From the NCBI GenBank assembly GCA_016704275.1, contig JADJAK010000002.1, positions 434,001-498,000 on the forward strand: a stretch of 64,000 nucleotides of DNA. The letters are read 5' to 3'. Under the pieces are notes generated by a model, which was given only the letters and a program-made list of their open reading frames with translations, did no database searches and was not told the origin of the DNA. The position numbers were made by a program, and so were the translations under genes. Positions within the stretch are counted from its first letter, which is position 1. The number at the start of each line of letters is the position of its first letter. Source of the DNA: Gemmatimonadota bacterium (GTDB lineage Bacteria > Gemmatimonadota > Gemmatimonadetes > Gemmatimonadales > GWC2-71-9). Of this stretch, positions 51,818-61,082 are shown one piece after another.

Positions 51818-52749
51818 CCGAACTGAGCGTCCATCCACCAGCCGTCTGGATCGGCTTCTCGCTGGTCATCCTGGTGCTGCTGGTGCTGGACCTCGGGGTC
51901 CTCAACCGCCACTCGCACGTGCTCACGACACGCGAGGCGACCCGCTGGTCGGGATCGCTGGTCGCCCTCGCGATGGCGTTCTGCGCCTTCCTCTGGATCC
52001 GCGAGGGGTCGGCGCACGGGCTTGAGTTTCTCACCGGCTACCTGATCGAGCTGTCGCTGTCGGTCGACAACCTCTTCGTCTTCATCCTGGTCTTCCAGTA
52101 CTTCGCGGTGCCGTCTGAGCTGCAACCGAAGGTGCTGAAGTGGGGCATCGTCGGCGCGATCATCATGCGCGCGATCATGATCGGCCTCGGCGCCCTCCTG
52201 CTCCAACGCTTCACCTGGATCATCTACGTCTTCGGCGGGATCCTCATCATCACCGGGATCCGGATGTTCCGCAGCGACGGCGAGGATCGGATCGAACCCG
52301 AGAAGAACCCGATCGTGAAGCTGGCGCGGAAGCTCTTTCCCTTCACCGCGGCCTATGACGGCGAGAAGTTCTTCACGCGCAGCCACGCGCGCTGGTATGC
52401 CACGCCGCTGTTGCTGGTGCTGCTGGTGGTCGAGTCCACCGACCTGGTCTTCGCGATCGACTCGATCCCGGCCGTCTTCGCGGTGACCAAGGATCCGTTC
52501 ATCGTCTACTCGTCCAACATCTTCGCGATCCTCGGCCTCCGCGCGCTCTTCTTCCTGCTCGCCGGGATGCTCGACCGCTTCCACTACCTCAAGGCCGGCG
52601 TGGCGCTGATCCTGGTCTTCGTCGGCATCAAGATGACGATCTCGGGCTACGTCCACCTGCCGATCGTGGCCTCCCTGGCCGTGATCGTGGTGACGCTCGG
52701 CGCGTCGGTGTGGTTGTCGATGCGGAAGACGGCTTCAGAAGCAGGGTGA
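51814..52749 (+). CDS. TerC/Alx-family membrane protein (probable Mn exporter)
   Basis: The 311-residue protein overlaps htpX by ATGA. About eight or nine helices carry the TerC metal motifs ELSLSVDNLFVFILVF and VESTDLVFAIDSIPAVFAV, with acidic residues inside helices 3 and 7. Members export Mn2+ or couple metallation at the membrane. The riboswitch upstream supports a manganese role. The stop TGA abuts a family-D repeat. Confidence 0.94.
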   Translation: MTELSVHPPAVWIGFSLVILVLLVLDLGVLNRHSHVLTTREATRWSGSLVALAMAFCAFLWIREGSAHGLEFLTGYLIELSLSVDNLFVFILVFQYFAVPSELQPKVLKWGIVGAIIMRAIMIGLGALLLQRFTWIIYVFGGILIITGIRMFRSDGEDRIEPEKNPIVKLARKLFPFTAAYDGEKFFTRSHARWYATPLLLVLLVVESTDLVFAIDSIPAVFAVTKDPFIVYSSNIFAILGLRALFFLLAGMLDRFHYLKAGVALILVFVGIKMTISGYVHLPIVASLAVIVVTLGASVWLSMRKTASEAG

Positions 52750-52751
52750 TC

Positions 52752-52828
52752 GGTCACCTGTAACCAGTGACCAGTGACCAGTGACCGGGGCGCCATTCCT
52801 GGTCACGGGTCACGGGTCACTCGTCACG
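52752..52828. repeat. GTGACCA heptamer inverted arms (family D)
   Basis: CAGTGAC/CAGTGAC units (to 52786) face GGGTCAC/GGGTCAC units (52800-52828) across a short spacer. It lies between terC and asd, both on plus, and may terminate terC. Confidence 0.85.
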
Positions 52829-52857
52829 GTCGGTAGCAGTCGGATAGATTCTCCCGC

Positions 52858-53910
52858 ATGACCAAGCTCCCCGTGGCCATCCTCGGCGCCACCGGCACCG
52901 TCGGCCAGAAGTTCATCGCGCTCCTCGCGGAGCATCCCTGGTTCGAGATCGTCCAGCTGGCCGCCTCGGCGGCCCGCGACGGCAAGCGCTTCGGCGACGA
53001 AGTGCGCTGGCGCGAGCTGACGCCGCTCCCTGACCACATCGCCGAGATGCGCCTCACGACCGTGGCCCCGATGGCCGGCGTTCGGATTGCCTTCTCGGCG
53101 CTGGACGCGCCGGTGGCGCGCGAGGTCGAGCCCGCTTTCGCCGCGGCGGGCGTCTTCGTGGTGAGCAACGCGTCGGCCTTCCGGATGGCCGATGACGTGC
53201 CGCTGCTGATCCCGGAGGTCAACGCCGATCACCTCGCCCTGCTCGCACGGCAGCGGCGCGAGCGCGGATGGACCGGTGCAATCGTCGTGAATCCCAACTG
53301 CTCCACCGCCGCGCTGGTGACGGCGATCGCGCCGCTCCACCGCGCCTACGGCCTTCGCAAGGCCGTGGTCGCCACGCTGCAGGCCGCGTCGGGCGCGGGA
53401 TATCCGGGGGTGCCGTCGCTCGACCTCCTCGGCAACGTGATCCCGCTGATCGGGGGCGAAGAGGAGAAGATCGAGGCGGAGCTGCGGAAGATCCTCGGCC
53501 GTGTGGAGGGGGAGCGGATCGTCGAGGCGGAGATCGTGACCAGTGCGATGGTGCACCGCGTCCCCGTGGTCGACGGACACATGGTGAGTGCGTCGCTGGA
53601 GTTCGACACCGCGCCGACGCCGATCGAGGCGATCGCGACGCTGCGCGCCTTCCGCGGCACCGACCCGGTGCCGACGCTGCCGAGTTCGCCGGCACTGCCC
53701 GTGGAAGTGGATGACCGCCCGGACCGGCCGCAGTCACGGCTCGACCTCGACCGCGGCCGCGGGATGACGGTCACGGTCGGACGCGTGCGGCCCTGCCCGC
53801 TGCATCATCTGCGGCTGGTGGCGTTGGGACACAACCTGGTGCGGGGAGCGGCTGGCGCCGCGGTGCAGAATGCCGAACTGCTGGTGGCGTCAGGCCTGCT
53901 CGAAGAGTGA
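52858..53910 (+). CDS. asd: Aspartate-semialdehyde dehydrogenase
   Basis: The 350-residue enzyme has PVAILGATGTVGQKFIALL and the catalytic Cys148 in NPNCST. VVATLQAASGAGYPGVP and VPVVDGHMVS follow the archaeal/fungal-type branch rather than the E. coli type. It reduces aspartyl phosphate to the semialdehyde for Lys, Thr and Met. It overlaps the convergent GGDEF gene by 21 bp at the 3' ends. Confidence 0.95.
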   Translation: MTKLPVAILGATGTVGQKFIALLAEHPWFEIVQLAASAARDGKRFGDEVRWRELTPLPDHIAEMRLTTVAPMAGVRIAFSALDAPVAREVEPAFAAAGVFVVSNASAFRMADDVPLLIPEVNADHLALLARQRRERGWTGAIVVNPNCSTAALVTAIAPLHRAYGLRKAVVATLQAASGAGYPGVPSLDLLGNVIPLIGGEEEKIEAELRKILGRVEGERIVEAEIVTSAMVHRVPVVDGHMVSASLEFDTAPTPIEAIATLRAFRGTDPVPTLPSSPALPVEVDDRPDRPQSRLDLDRGRGMTVTVGRVRPCPLHHLRLVALGHNLVRGAAGAAVQNAELLVASGLLEE

Positions 53911-55071
53911 CAGCATCCCTTCGGTGCCGGGACCGACGACCCGGTTCCGGCCCGCCGCCTTGGCCTCGTAGAGCCGGGCATCGGCGATTTCGAGCAGGCC
54001 GTCCATCGTGCGCGCATCGACACCCCAAGCCGCCATCCCGATCGAGACCTGGACCCGCGCCGTCCCACCCTTCGGCAACGTGATGTCGGTCAGCCCGACC
54101 GCGACGCGCACCTGATCGAGCGCGTCCAGCGCACTCTGCACATCGGCACCCGGCAGCACAATCAGGACCTCCTCACCGCCATACCGCGCCACCATGTCGC
54201 TGCGCCGCAGCCGGTCCTTCAGCACCGTCGCCAGCGCGCGCAGCGCGGCATCGCCGGCGGCGTGCCCGTGCGTGTCATTGAACTCCTTGAAGCGATCGAC
54301 ATCGAGCAGCGCCACGACGAGGGCGCTCCGCGTCCGCGCGGTGCGCAGCACCTCGTTGACGAGGTACTCCTCGGCGTACAATCGATTGAAGAGCCCCGTG
54401 AGCCGATCGTTGGTGCTCATCTTGCGGAGGCGCTGGGTGCGGCCGACGATCGAGAGCGCCACGACGGTCATCGCCCCGATCACCACCACCCGGGACACCT
54501 GCGCCGCCCATGAGAAGGTGCCGTACTCCTCGCTCCCGACGAGCAGCCCGTCGCCCCGGTGCGTGGCCCAGGTGAGTGCGGTGAGCCCGAGATGCTGGGT
54601 GGCGGCCATGATGCCGGTCACCAGGGTCACGCGCTGGTCGTAACGCAGCGCCGAGGCGGCGATGGCGATCAGGTACGCTTCCCAGACGACGCGGGAGTTG
54701 GTGGTGATGATCGGGCGCTGCACCACCCAGAAGGCAAAGAGCGACATCGACACCAGCGAGACGTCCACGGTGGACGAGACGAAGGCGATGCCCTGTCGAT
54801 AGGTGTGGCTCTGGATGAACCGCTCGAGCACGACGGCCACCAGGACCGCGATGAGCGTGACCGCGAGCCCGACATAGTGCTGGGCGTCACCGGGCTCGAG
54901 AAAGAGCGAGAGGATCGGAGCAAGCAGGAGGAAGAAGGTGAGCCAGGTGCGCACCCTGGCCACCAACAACTCGCCGTCCCGTGCCGCATCGGCAAAGGCT
55001 TCGTCCGGCGGGGAGGTGATCCACGCGCCGAGTCGGGCCAGCGTGCTGCGCCGCGCGACCGGTGCGGTCAC
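53890..55071 (-). CDS. Membrane-bound GGDEF diguanylate cyclase
   Basis: GTG 55071 overlaps the ETF-QO stop (GTGA), giving 393 residues; a longer start at 55116 would lie inside ETF-QO. About five or six membrane helices span 45-205. The GGDEF domain (about 225-385) has TNDRLTGLFNRLYAEEYL, DVDRFKEFNDTHGHAAGD and the active site RYGGEEVLIVLP. The usual Phe after GGEE is Val; catalytic Glu residues are kept, so activity is possible. No RxxD inhibitory site is obvious. It makes c-di-GMP. Confidence 0.9.
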   Translation of the reverse strand: MTAPVARRSTLARLGAWITSPPDEAFADAARDGELLVARVRTWLTFFLLLAPILSLFLEPGDAQHYVGLAVTLIAVLVAVVLERFIQSHTYRQGIAFVSSTVDVSLVSMSLFAFWVVQRPIITTNSRVVWEAYLIAIAASALRYDQRVTLVTGIMAATQHLGLTALTWATHRGDGLLVGSEEYGTFSWAAQVSRVVVIGAMTVVALSIVGRTQRLRKMSTNDRLTGLFNRLYAEEYLVNEVLRTARTRSALVVALLDVDRFKEFNDTHGHAAGDAALRALATVLKDRLRRSDMVARYGGEEVLIVLPGADVQSALDALDQVRVAVGLTDITLPKGGTARVQVSIGMAAWGVDARTMDGLLEIADARLYEAKAAGRNRVVGPGTEGMLSLFEQA

Positions 55072-56645
55072 ATCAGCCGGTACTTGGGGCCGCTGCCCCC
55101 TTCGCGTGGCGTCCACCGCGGGCCGAGCACATCGGTGGCCTTGCAGTCGACACAGTTCGGCGCGTTGACGCGCAGCGTGTTGCCGTCGCGCTCATACACG
55201 CCCGCCGGGCAAAGCGCGGCATAGAAATCGGCGACCTCGCCGGTCACGTCGCGTCCGACGATCAGGTGCGACGGGATGGAATCGCGCGTGGCATTGCCCG
55301 ACTTGAAGACTGCATCGACCTTGCTGAACGTCAGGACGTTGTCGGGCGTGAACGGCACGCCGGGCCCGCTGGCGCGCGGCGCTTCGGCGTCGGCCGGCAT
55401 CGCGATCCGCCCGCCGGGGAACGCGCCGCCCGTGACGGTCATCAGCCCCGCCTTGAGTGCGCCAGGCAGGAACCCGTCCTTGAAGGCGAGCCGCATGTTC
55501 CGCGTCTTGTGCATGTCCTTCACGATCCGCGACTGGCGCACCGCCACGTCATACCCGGCGAGTCGCTCGGCGGGCACGCGCCCCTCCGTGCCCAGTGCCT
55601 GGACGATCGTGGTGGCCGCCAGCATCCCCGACTCCATCGCGTAATGGATCCCCTTGAGCGACGGGACGTCGACGAAGCCGGCGGTGTCGCCGATCATCAC
55701 CACGCCGTCGCCGAAGAGCCGCTCGGGCAGCGAGTAGAAGCCGCCCTCCGGAATCGTCTTGGCGCCCCACTCCAGCATCGTCCCGCCGGTGAGGATCTCC
55801 TTGAACAGCGGGTGCAGCTTCATCCGCTGCAACGACTCGTGCACGTCGAGCGAGGCGTCGTGATAGTCGAGGCCGACGACGAGTCCGATCGAGACCTGAT
55901 TCGGCCCCATCGGATAGCACCACGAGCCACCGAAGGCGTTGCTCGGCAGCGGCCAGCCCAGCGTGTGGATGACGCGGTCGAGCGGCTTGGTGACTTCCCA
56001 GACTTCCTTCACGCCGAGCGCGAAGATCTGCGGATTCGGCGAGCCGACACCCTGCCACTCGCGCCACGCCTGCGAGAGCGGACCACGCGATCCCTCGGCG
56101 AGCACCACCACGCGCGCAGTGAGGTCGGTCGTCTCCTGGAAGACATCCGTCGGTTGCCCGTCACGATCCAGGCCGCCCGGCGTGGTGCGCACGCCGATCA
56201 CCTGCTTGCCGTCGACCAGCAGCGACTCGGCCGGGAAGCCAGGGAAGATGTTGATCCCCATCCCTTCGGCCTGTTCGCCGAGCCAACGGACCACCTCGGA
56301 GAGCGAGCAGACGAAGTTGCCGTGGTTCTTCATCGTCGGCGGCGTCGGCAGCTTGGTCGCGCCCCCCTCGGTCAGGTAGTAGACCGCCTCACCGGCCACG
56401 GGCTGGCGGAAGGGGAAGTCGGCATCCTTCAGGTCGGGAAAGAGGGCGCGAAAGGCCGAGGGGTTGATCACGGCGCCGGAGAGGGAATGCTCCCCCAGGG
56501 CGCCGGCCTTCTCGAGCACCCCGATGGCGAGATCCGGATTCGCCTGCGCCAGCTTGATGGCGCACGAGAGCCCCGCCGGGCCGGCCCCGACCACCAGGAC
56601 ATCGAGCTCGATCGCCTCGGGATGGGGCGTTTCCGCCCGGATCAT
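55068..56645 (-). CDS. Electron transfer flavoprotein-ubiquinone/menaquinone oxidoreductase
   Basis: ATG 56645 gives 525 residues: FAD-binding DVLVVGAGPAGLSCAIKLAQ, GSWCYPMGPNQVSIGLVVGL, MIGDTAGFVDVPSLKGIHYA, and a C-terminal ferredoxin-like part. The four cluster ligands are normally one Cys plus CxxCxxC. Here they are C479 (CPAGVYE), C498, C501 and Thr504 (NCVDCKATD), so the last cysteine is missing. It passes electrons from ETF, encoded 3.5 kb upstream, into the quinone pool. Confidence 0.93.
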   Translation of the reverse strand: MIRAETPHPEAIELDVLVVGAGPAGLSCAIKLAQANPDLAIGVLEKAGALGEHSLSGAVINPSAFRALFPDLKDADFPFRQPVAGEAVYYLTEGGATKLPTPPTMKNHGNFVCSLSEVVRWLGEQAEGMGINIFPGFPAESLLVDGKQVIGVRTTPGGLDRDGQPTDVFQETTDLTARVVVLAEGSRGPLSQAWREWQGVGSPNPQIFALGVKEVWEVTKPLDRVIHTLGWPLPSNAFGGSWCYPMGPNQVSIGLVVGLDYHDASLDVHESLQRMKLHPLFKEILTGGTMLEWGAKTIPEGGFYSLPERLFGDGVVMIGDTAGFVDVPSLKGIHYAMESGMLAATTIVQALGTEGRVPAERLAGYDVAVRQSRIVKDMHKTRNMRLAFKDGFLPGALKAGLMTVTGGAFPGGRIAMPADAEAPRASGPGVPFTPDNVLTFSKVDAVFKSGNATRDSIPSHLIVGRDVTGEVADFYAALCPAGVYERDGNTLRVNAPNCVDCKATDVLGPRWTPREGGSGPKYRLM

Positions 56646-56714
56646 GGTGGCGGGGAGCGACGGCTGATGACGAACGGGGAGGACAACGCCCACGGGGGGA
56701 GCTCCGGAACAGGG

Positions 56715-56741
56715 TGAATCCCGGAATATATAGGGGCGATT
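56715..56741 (-). promoter_or_regulatory. Possible promoter of the ETF-QO gene
   Basis: On the minus strand CCTATATATTCCGG is the only AT-rich element in the gap before the ETF-QO ATG and could hold a -10 box (TATATT). No convincing -35 is seen. Confidence 0.3.
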
Positions 56742-56779
56742 CGATGATCGATGATCGATCATCGACCATCGATCATCGA
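56742..56779. repeat. GATSATC heptamer array (family A, nadC-ETF-QO junction)
   Basis: Five units including one degenerate GACCATC. The nadC stop TGA (56775-56773) is inside it. Confidence 0.85.
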
Positions 56780-57636
56780 ATTTCCAGCCCCAAGTCCGCC
56801 GCCGCGACCGAATGCGTCAGCGCCCCGGTCGAGACGAAGTCTGCCCCGGCCAGGGCGTAGGCGCGGATCGTGGCGAGGGTGATGCCCCCGGTGGCCTCGA
56901 TCTCGAGGGTGGGGCGGACGGCGCGGGCACGGGCGGCCCAGCTGGCCACCGTTTCCGGGGTCTGGTTGTCGATTAGGAGCCGGGTCGCCCCGGCCCCGAC
57001 CGCCTCGTCGAGCTGCTCGATCGATTCGACCTCGACCTGGAGCCCGGTCACCCCGCCCGCCGCCGCCTCGGCCAACGCGTCGGCGATGGTCCGCCCCGAG
57101 GCGCGCAACGCCTGCCAATGATTGTCCTTGACCATCAGCGTCGTGGCCAGGTCGGTGCGGTGCAGCGCGCCACCGCCGGAGAGCACGGCGGCAACCTCGA
57201 AGGTGCGGAGCCCCGGGGTGGTCTTTCGGGTGTGCAGGACGCGACAGCCAGTTCCCGCCACGGCGTCGACGTACTGACGCGTCATCGTGGCGATGCCGCA
57301 GGCGCGCTGCAACAGGTTCAGCAGCGGGCGCTCGGCACGGAGGATGGCGCGGAGCGGGCCGCGGATGGTACCGAGCACCGTCGGCGTGCCCAGGTGATCG
57401 CCATCGGCGACGGACCAGGTCACCGGATCGAGGCCGCAGGCGGCGACGACGGCATCGGCGTACGCCTGCCCGGCGACCACCAGCGGCGCACGGCCCTCGA
57501 TCACGCCGACACCGTGTTGTCCCTCGGCGATAGTGACGCGCGAGGTGACATCCGCGATGCCATCCTCGGCCAGGGCGAGCGCGGCGACGCGGGCCGCGTC
57601 GGCTGCCACCACGCCCGGCGCGCGGGGATCAAGCAC
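56773..57636 (-). CDS. nadC: Quinolinate phosphoribosyltransferase
   Basis: GTG 57636 overlaps the nadA stop by 8 nt and gives 287 residues. HTRKTTPGLRTFEVAAVLSG, HRTDLATTLMVKDNHW, VEVESIEQLDEAV and EATGGITLATIRAYALAGAD are NadC motifs. It makes NaMN from quinolinate and PRPP. It is the last gene of the etf-nad operon; its stop is repeat-derived. Confidence 0.95.
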   Translation of the reverse strand: MLDPRAPGVVAADAARVAALALAEDGIADVTSRVTIAEGQHGVGVIEGRAPLVVAGQAYADAVVAACGLDPVTWSVADGDHLGTPTVLGTIRGPLRAILRAERPLLNLLQRACGIATMTRQYVDAVAGTGCRVLHTRKTTPGLRTFEVAAVLSGGGALHRTDLATTLMVKDNHWQALRASGRTIADALAEAAAGGVTGLQVEVESIEQLDEAVGAGATRLLIDNQTPETVASWAARARAVRPTLEIEATGGITLATIRAYALAGADFVSTGALTHSVAAADLGLEIR

Positions 57637-58624
57637 CGAGCGCCACCATCCGGTCGATGGCGAGCTTCGCGCGGGTGCGAATCTCGGCCGGCACGTCGAT
57701 CTCGTACTGATGGTGCCGCAGCGCATCGCGCACATCCTGCAGCGTGATCGTCTTCATGTAGGCGCACTCGGCGGCACGATCGGCCGCGACGAACTTCTTC
57801 CCCGGCGCCATCTGTTCCATCCGGTGGATGATCCCCGTCTCGGTCGCGATGATGAAGGTGTCGGCCGCGAGCGTCTTGGTGAGCTGGATCATCCCTTCCG
57901 TCGAGGCGATATGGATCCCCTCGGGCGGGAGGTCGCCATCGGCCATCCGATAGAGGAGGCGGGAGGCACAGCCGCACTCGGGATGCACCAGCACTTCGGC
58001 GCCCGGGTGCGCGGCGCGCGCCGCCTCGAGATTGGCGATGTCGATCCCGGCGTGCACGTGGCACTCTCCCATCCACACTTCCACGCGGCGGTGCGGCCGC
58101 ATCCGGCGAACGTGCGCGCCGAGGAACATGTCGGGGAGGAAGAGGATGCCCTTCTCCTCGGGGATCGCGTCGATCACCTCGAGGACGTTGCCGCTGGTGC
58201 AGCAGTAGTCCAGCTCCGCCTTCACCGCCGCGGTGGTGTTGACGTACCCGACGGCGACGTACTCGGGAAAGTCCTGACGCCAGCCGCGCACCTCTTCGGG
58301 AGTGATGGTGTCGGCGAGGGAACAGCCGGCCGCGAGGTCCGGCAGCAGCACCGCCTTCTCGGGCGCGAGCACCTTGGCGGTCTCCGCCATGAAGTGCACG
58401 CCGCAGAAGACGATCACATCCTCGGTGACGCCGGCGGCACGCCGCGAGAGGCCGAGCGAGTCGCCGACGAAGTGCGCCACATCCTGGACTTCGGCACGTT
58501 GATAGTTGTGCGCCAGGATGATGGCGTGCTTCTCGACGGCGAGCGCACGAATCTCCGCCTGGAGGGCGGCAATCTGCTCGGGCGACTCGGTGCCGGCTTC
58601 GATGACGGGCAAGGCCTTCGTCAC
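57629..58624 (-). CDS. nadA: Quinolinate synthase
   Basis: GTG 58624 overlaps the nadB stop (GTGA) and gives 331 residues. AIILAHNYQRAEVQDVAHFV, VFCGVHFMAETAKVLAPEK, VNTTAAVKAELDYCCTSGN and HPECGC carry the 4Fe-4S ligands. It condenses iminoaspartate and DHAP to quinolinate. Confidence 0.96.
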   Translation of the reverse strand: MTKALPVIEAGTESPEQIAALQAEIRALAVEKHAIILAHNYQRAEVQDVAHFVGDSLGLSRRAAGVTEDVIVFCGVHFMAETAKVLAPEKAVLLPDLAAGCSLADTITPEEVRGWRQDFPEYVAVGYVNTTAAVKAELDYCCTSGNVLEVIDAIPEEKGILFLPDMFLGAHVRRMRPHRRVEVWMGECHVHAGIDIANLEAARAAHPGAEVLVHPECGCASRLLYRMADGDLPPEGIHIASTEGMIQLTKTLAADTFIIATETGIIHRMEQMAPGKKFVAADRAAECAYMKTITLQDVRDALRHHQYEIDVPAEIRTRAKLAIDRMVALGA

Positions 58625-60108
58625 GAGGTACTCCGCGGGTTCGGGAAGTCGGTGCGACGATGTCCGCCGCGACTCTCGCGGCGACGACGTGCGCCCCGCG
58701 CGATCAGCATGGCGATCCGGAGCTGGTCGGCGACGTGCCAGGCCCCTGGGGGCACCGCGTCGCGCAGGCCGGCCAGTGCGAGTTCCGCCTCGGCGAGTCC
58801 GTGCTCGGTGCGGAGCAGTCCGACGTCGCGCGTCATGCAACGGCGCATCGCCGTCAGCAGCACACCACCTCCCTGCTCCGGGCCATGGTCGGCGTCGTCG
58901 GGAGCCGGGGCGAACGACGCCGGACGCCACGCCCGCTCTGCCAACTCGCTGCTCACCGCCCGGCCGGCTCGATCGGCGAAGACCAGCCCTTCGAGCAGGG
59001 AGTTGGACGCGAGTCGATTGGCGCCGTGCACACCGGTCTGGGCACACTCGCCCACGGCCCAGAGTCCCGGCACGGTCGAGGCACCATCAAGATCGGTCCG
59101 GATGCCACCCATCGCGTAGTGCATCGCGGGCGCAATCGGCAGGAGGTCCGCACTGAGCGAGAGGCCATGCTGTGCCACCAGCGCCGCGACGCCGGGGAAG
59201 CGCGAGTCGACGTCGGGGATGTGCCGTGCATCGAGGAAGGCCTCCCCGCGGAGCGATGGCCCAGCCACCGCACGCGCCACGATGTCGCGCGGGGCAAGTT
59301 CGCCGCGCGGGTCCGCGTCGAAGGTGAAGCGACGGCCGGCGGCATCGACCAACCACGCCCCCGCACCGCGGAGTGCCTCGGTCAGCAACGGGGCGGGATT
59401 CACCCCAGCGAGGTGCAGGGCCGTGGGATGGAATTGCAGGAACTCGATGTGCTTCAGCTCGGCACCGACCGCGGAGGCGAGCGCCCAGCCGTCGGCAGTC
59501 GCCACGGGCGGGTTGGTGGTCACCTCGAAGAGCTGGCCCACGCCACCGGTCGCGAGAATCACGGCGGGCGCTGCCACCGCCGTGGGGTCTCCGTCGGTGT
59601 CGAGGAGGATCGCCCCGATCACACGGCCCTCGTGCATCACCAGGCGGCGGACGCGGGTGGACTCTCGCAGTTCGATGCGCGGGTCGGCGCGCACCACCCG
59701 ACTGAGCGCCGCCACGAGCACCGCCCCCGTGCGATCGCCCTCGGCGTGGATGATGCGCGCGTGCGAGTGCGCCGCCTCCAACCCGAAGCGGAGCGATCCA
59801 TCGGGTGCCCGATCGAACTCGGCGCCGAGGCCGAGCAGCTCGCGAATGCGATCGGGGCCTTCGTTGACCAGGACGTCGACGGCCTCGGGATCGGTGAGCC
59901 CACCCGACGCCGCGATGGTGTCAGCCGCATGCGACGCGGGGGAATCGCCGTCGCCCATGGCGACAGCAATTCCCCCTTGAGCCCACGCCGTGTTCGAGTC
60001 GGCCAGCGTCCCCTTGGTCACGAGGAGGACCTCATGGCCCTCCGAAGCGAGTCGCCAGGCAGACCAGAGCCCGGCGATGCCGGTGCCGACGACGAGGGGA
60101 CGCGACAA
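58621..60108 (-). CDS. nadB: L-aspartate oxidase
   Basis: The TTG at 60108 is the only start near the etfA stop (3 bp) and gives 495 residues. FAD site LVVGTGIAGLWSAWRLA, DSNTAWAQGGIAVAM, EFLQFHPTALHLAG, HYAMGGIRTD and GVHGANRLASNSLLEGLVFA. It oxidises aspartate to iminoaspartate for NadA. It shares an operon with ETF. Confidence 0.95.
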   Translation of the reverse strand: MSRPLVVGTGIAGLWSAWRLASEGHEVLLVTKGTLADSNTAWAQGGIAVAMGDGDSPASHAADTIAASGGLTDPEAVDVLVNEGPDRIRELLGLGAEFDRAPDGSLRFGLEAAHSHARIIHAEGDRTGAVLVAALSRVVRADPRIELRESTRVRRLVMHEGRVIGAILLDTDGDPTAVAAPAVILATGGVGQLFEVTTNPPVATADGWALASAVGAELKHIEFLQFHPTALHLAGVNPAPLLTEALRGAGAWLVDAAGRRFTFDADPRGELAPRDIVARAVAGPSLRGEAFLDARHIPDVDSRFPGVAALVAQHGLSLSADLLPIAPAMHYAMGGIRTDLDGASTVPGLWAVGECAQTGVHGANRLASNSLLEGLVFADRAGRAVSSELAERAWRPASFAPAPDDADHGPEQGGGVLLTAMRRCMTRDVGLLRTEHGLAEAELALAGLRDAVPPGAWHVADQLRIAMLIARGARRRRESRGGHRRTDFPNPRSTS

Positions 60109-60111
60109 CCG

Positions 60112-61080
60112 CTACTGCCCCTTGGCTGCCTTCACCGCGGCGGTCAACGCAGGAACCACCTCGAAGAGGTCGCCCACGATGCCGTAGTCGGCCACCTTGA
60201 AGATCGGCGCGTCCTTGTCGCGATTGATCGCGACGATCGTGCGCGCCGTGCGCATTCCGGCGAGGTGCTGAATGGCGCCGGAGACGCCGACCGCGATGTA
60301 GAGCTCGGGCGCGACCGTCTTGCCGGTCTGGCCGACCTGCGCGCCATGCTCGATCCAGCCCGCATCGACCACCGCACGCGACGCGCCGACGGCGGCCTCG
60401 CCCCCGAACGCCGCGGCCAATGCCTCGAGCAGCCCGAAGTGCTGCGGATCGCCGAGGCCACGGCCACCGGCCACCACCACGCGCGCCTCGGCCACGTCGA
60501 GCGTCGCCTTCTCCGGCGCGGCGATGCCGGTCACCACCAGGCGCGGGGTGAACGCCGGCACTGCGATCGATTCGACGGCGCCGGCCTTGCCCGAGGCGGC
60601 GGCCGGATAGGCGCCCGGCCGCACGGCGACCACGGCGGTGCCGCTGAACTCGAGCGTCTGGATCGCCTTGCCGGCGTACACCGGGCGCACCACGCGCACC
60701 GCGCCGTTCAGCGCGGAGACCGCGGTCACATCCATCCCGCACGGCGCGCCGATGGCGGCGGCAATCCGCGGCGCCAGATCCTTGCCGGTCGCCGTTGCGG
60801 CGACGAGCACGGCGGCGTACTGCCCGGCCACCGACTGCACCGTCGCGACGATCGCCTCGGGCGCGTACTGCGCAAAGGCCTCGTGCGAGGCGGTCAGGAC
60901 GCGATCCGCGCCCGCGGCACCGAGACTCTCGATGCCACTCACGGCACCGGCACCACAGACCAGCGCATCGACGCGGCCACCGAGCTGGTCGGCGAGCTGA
61001 CGCGCCGCGGTGAGCAATTCATTGGCGCCCTTCCGGACGGCCCCGCCCCGCTGTTCGATCACACAGAGAATGTCGGCCAT
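60112..61080 (-). CDS. etfA: Electron transfer flavoprotein alpha subunit
   Basis: The 322-residue protein has an N-terminal adenine-nucleotide-type fold. Its C-terminal FAD domain has VVAGGRGLGDPQHFGLLEAL, GASRAVVDAGW, GQTGKTVAPELYIAVGVSGA and AINRDKDAPIFKVADYGIVG. Its ATG is 2 bp after the etfB stop. Confidence 0.97.
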   Translation of the reverse strand: MADILCVIEQRGGAVRKGANELLTAARQLADQLGGRVDALVCGAGAVSGIESLGAAGADRVLTASHEAFAQYAPEAIVATVQSVAGQYAAVLVAATATGKDLAPRIAAAIGAPCGMDVTAVSALNGAVRVVRPVYAGKAIQTLEFSGTAVVAVRPGAYPAAASGKAGAVESIAVPAFTPRLVVTGIAAPEKATLDVAEARVVVAGGRGLGDPQHFGLLEALAAAFGGEAAVGASRAVVDAGWIEHGAQVGQTGKTVAPELYIAVGVSGAIQHLAGMRTARTIVAINRDKDAPIFKVADYGIVGDLFEVVPALTAAVKAAKGQ

Positions 61081-61082
61081 GG

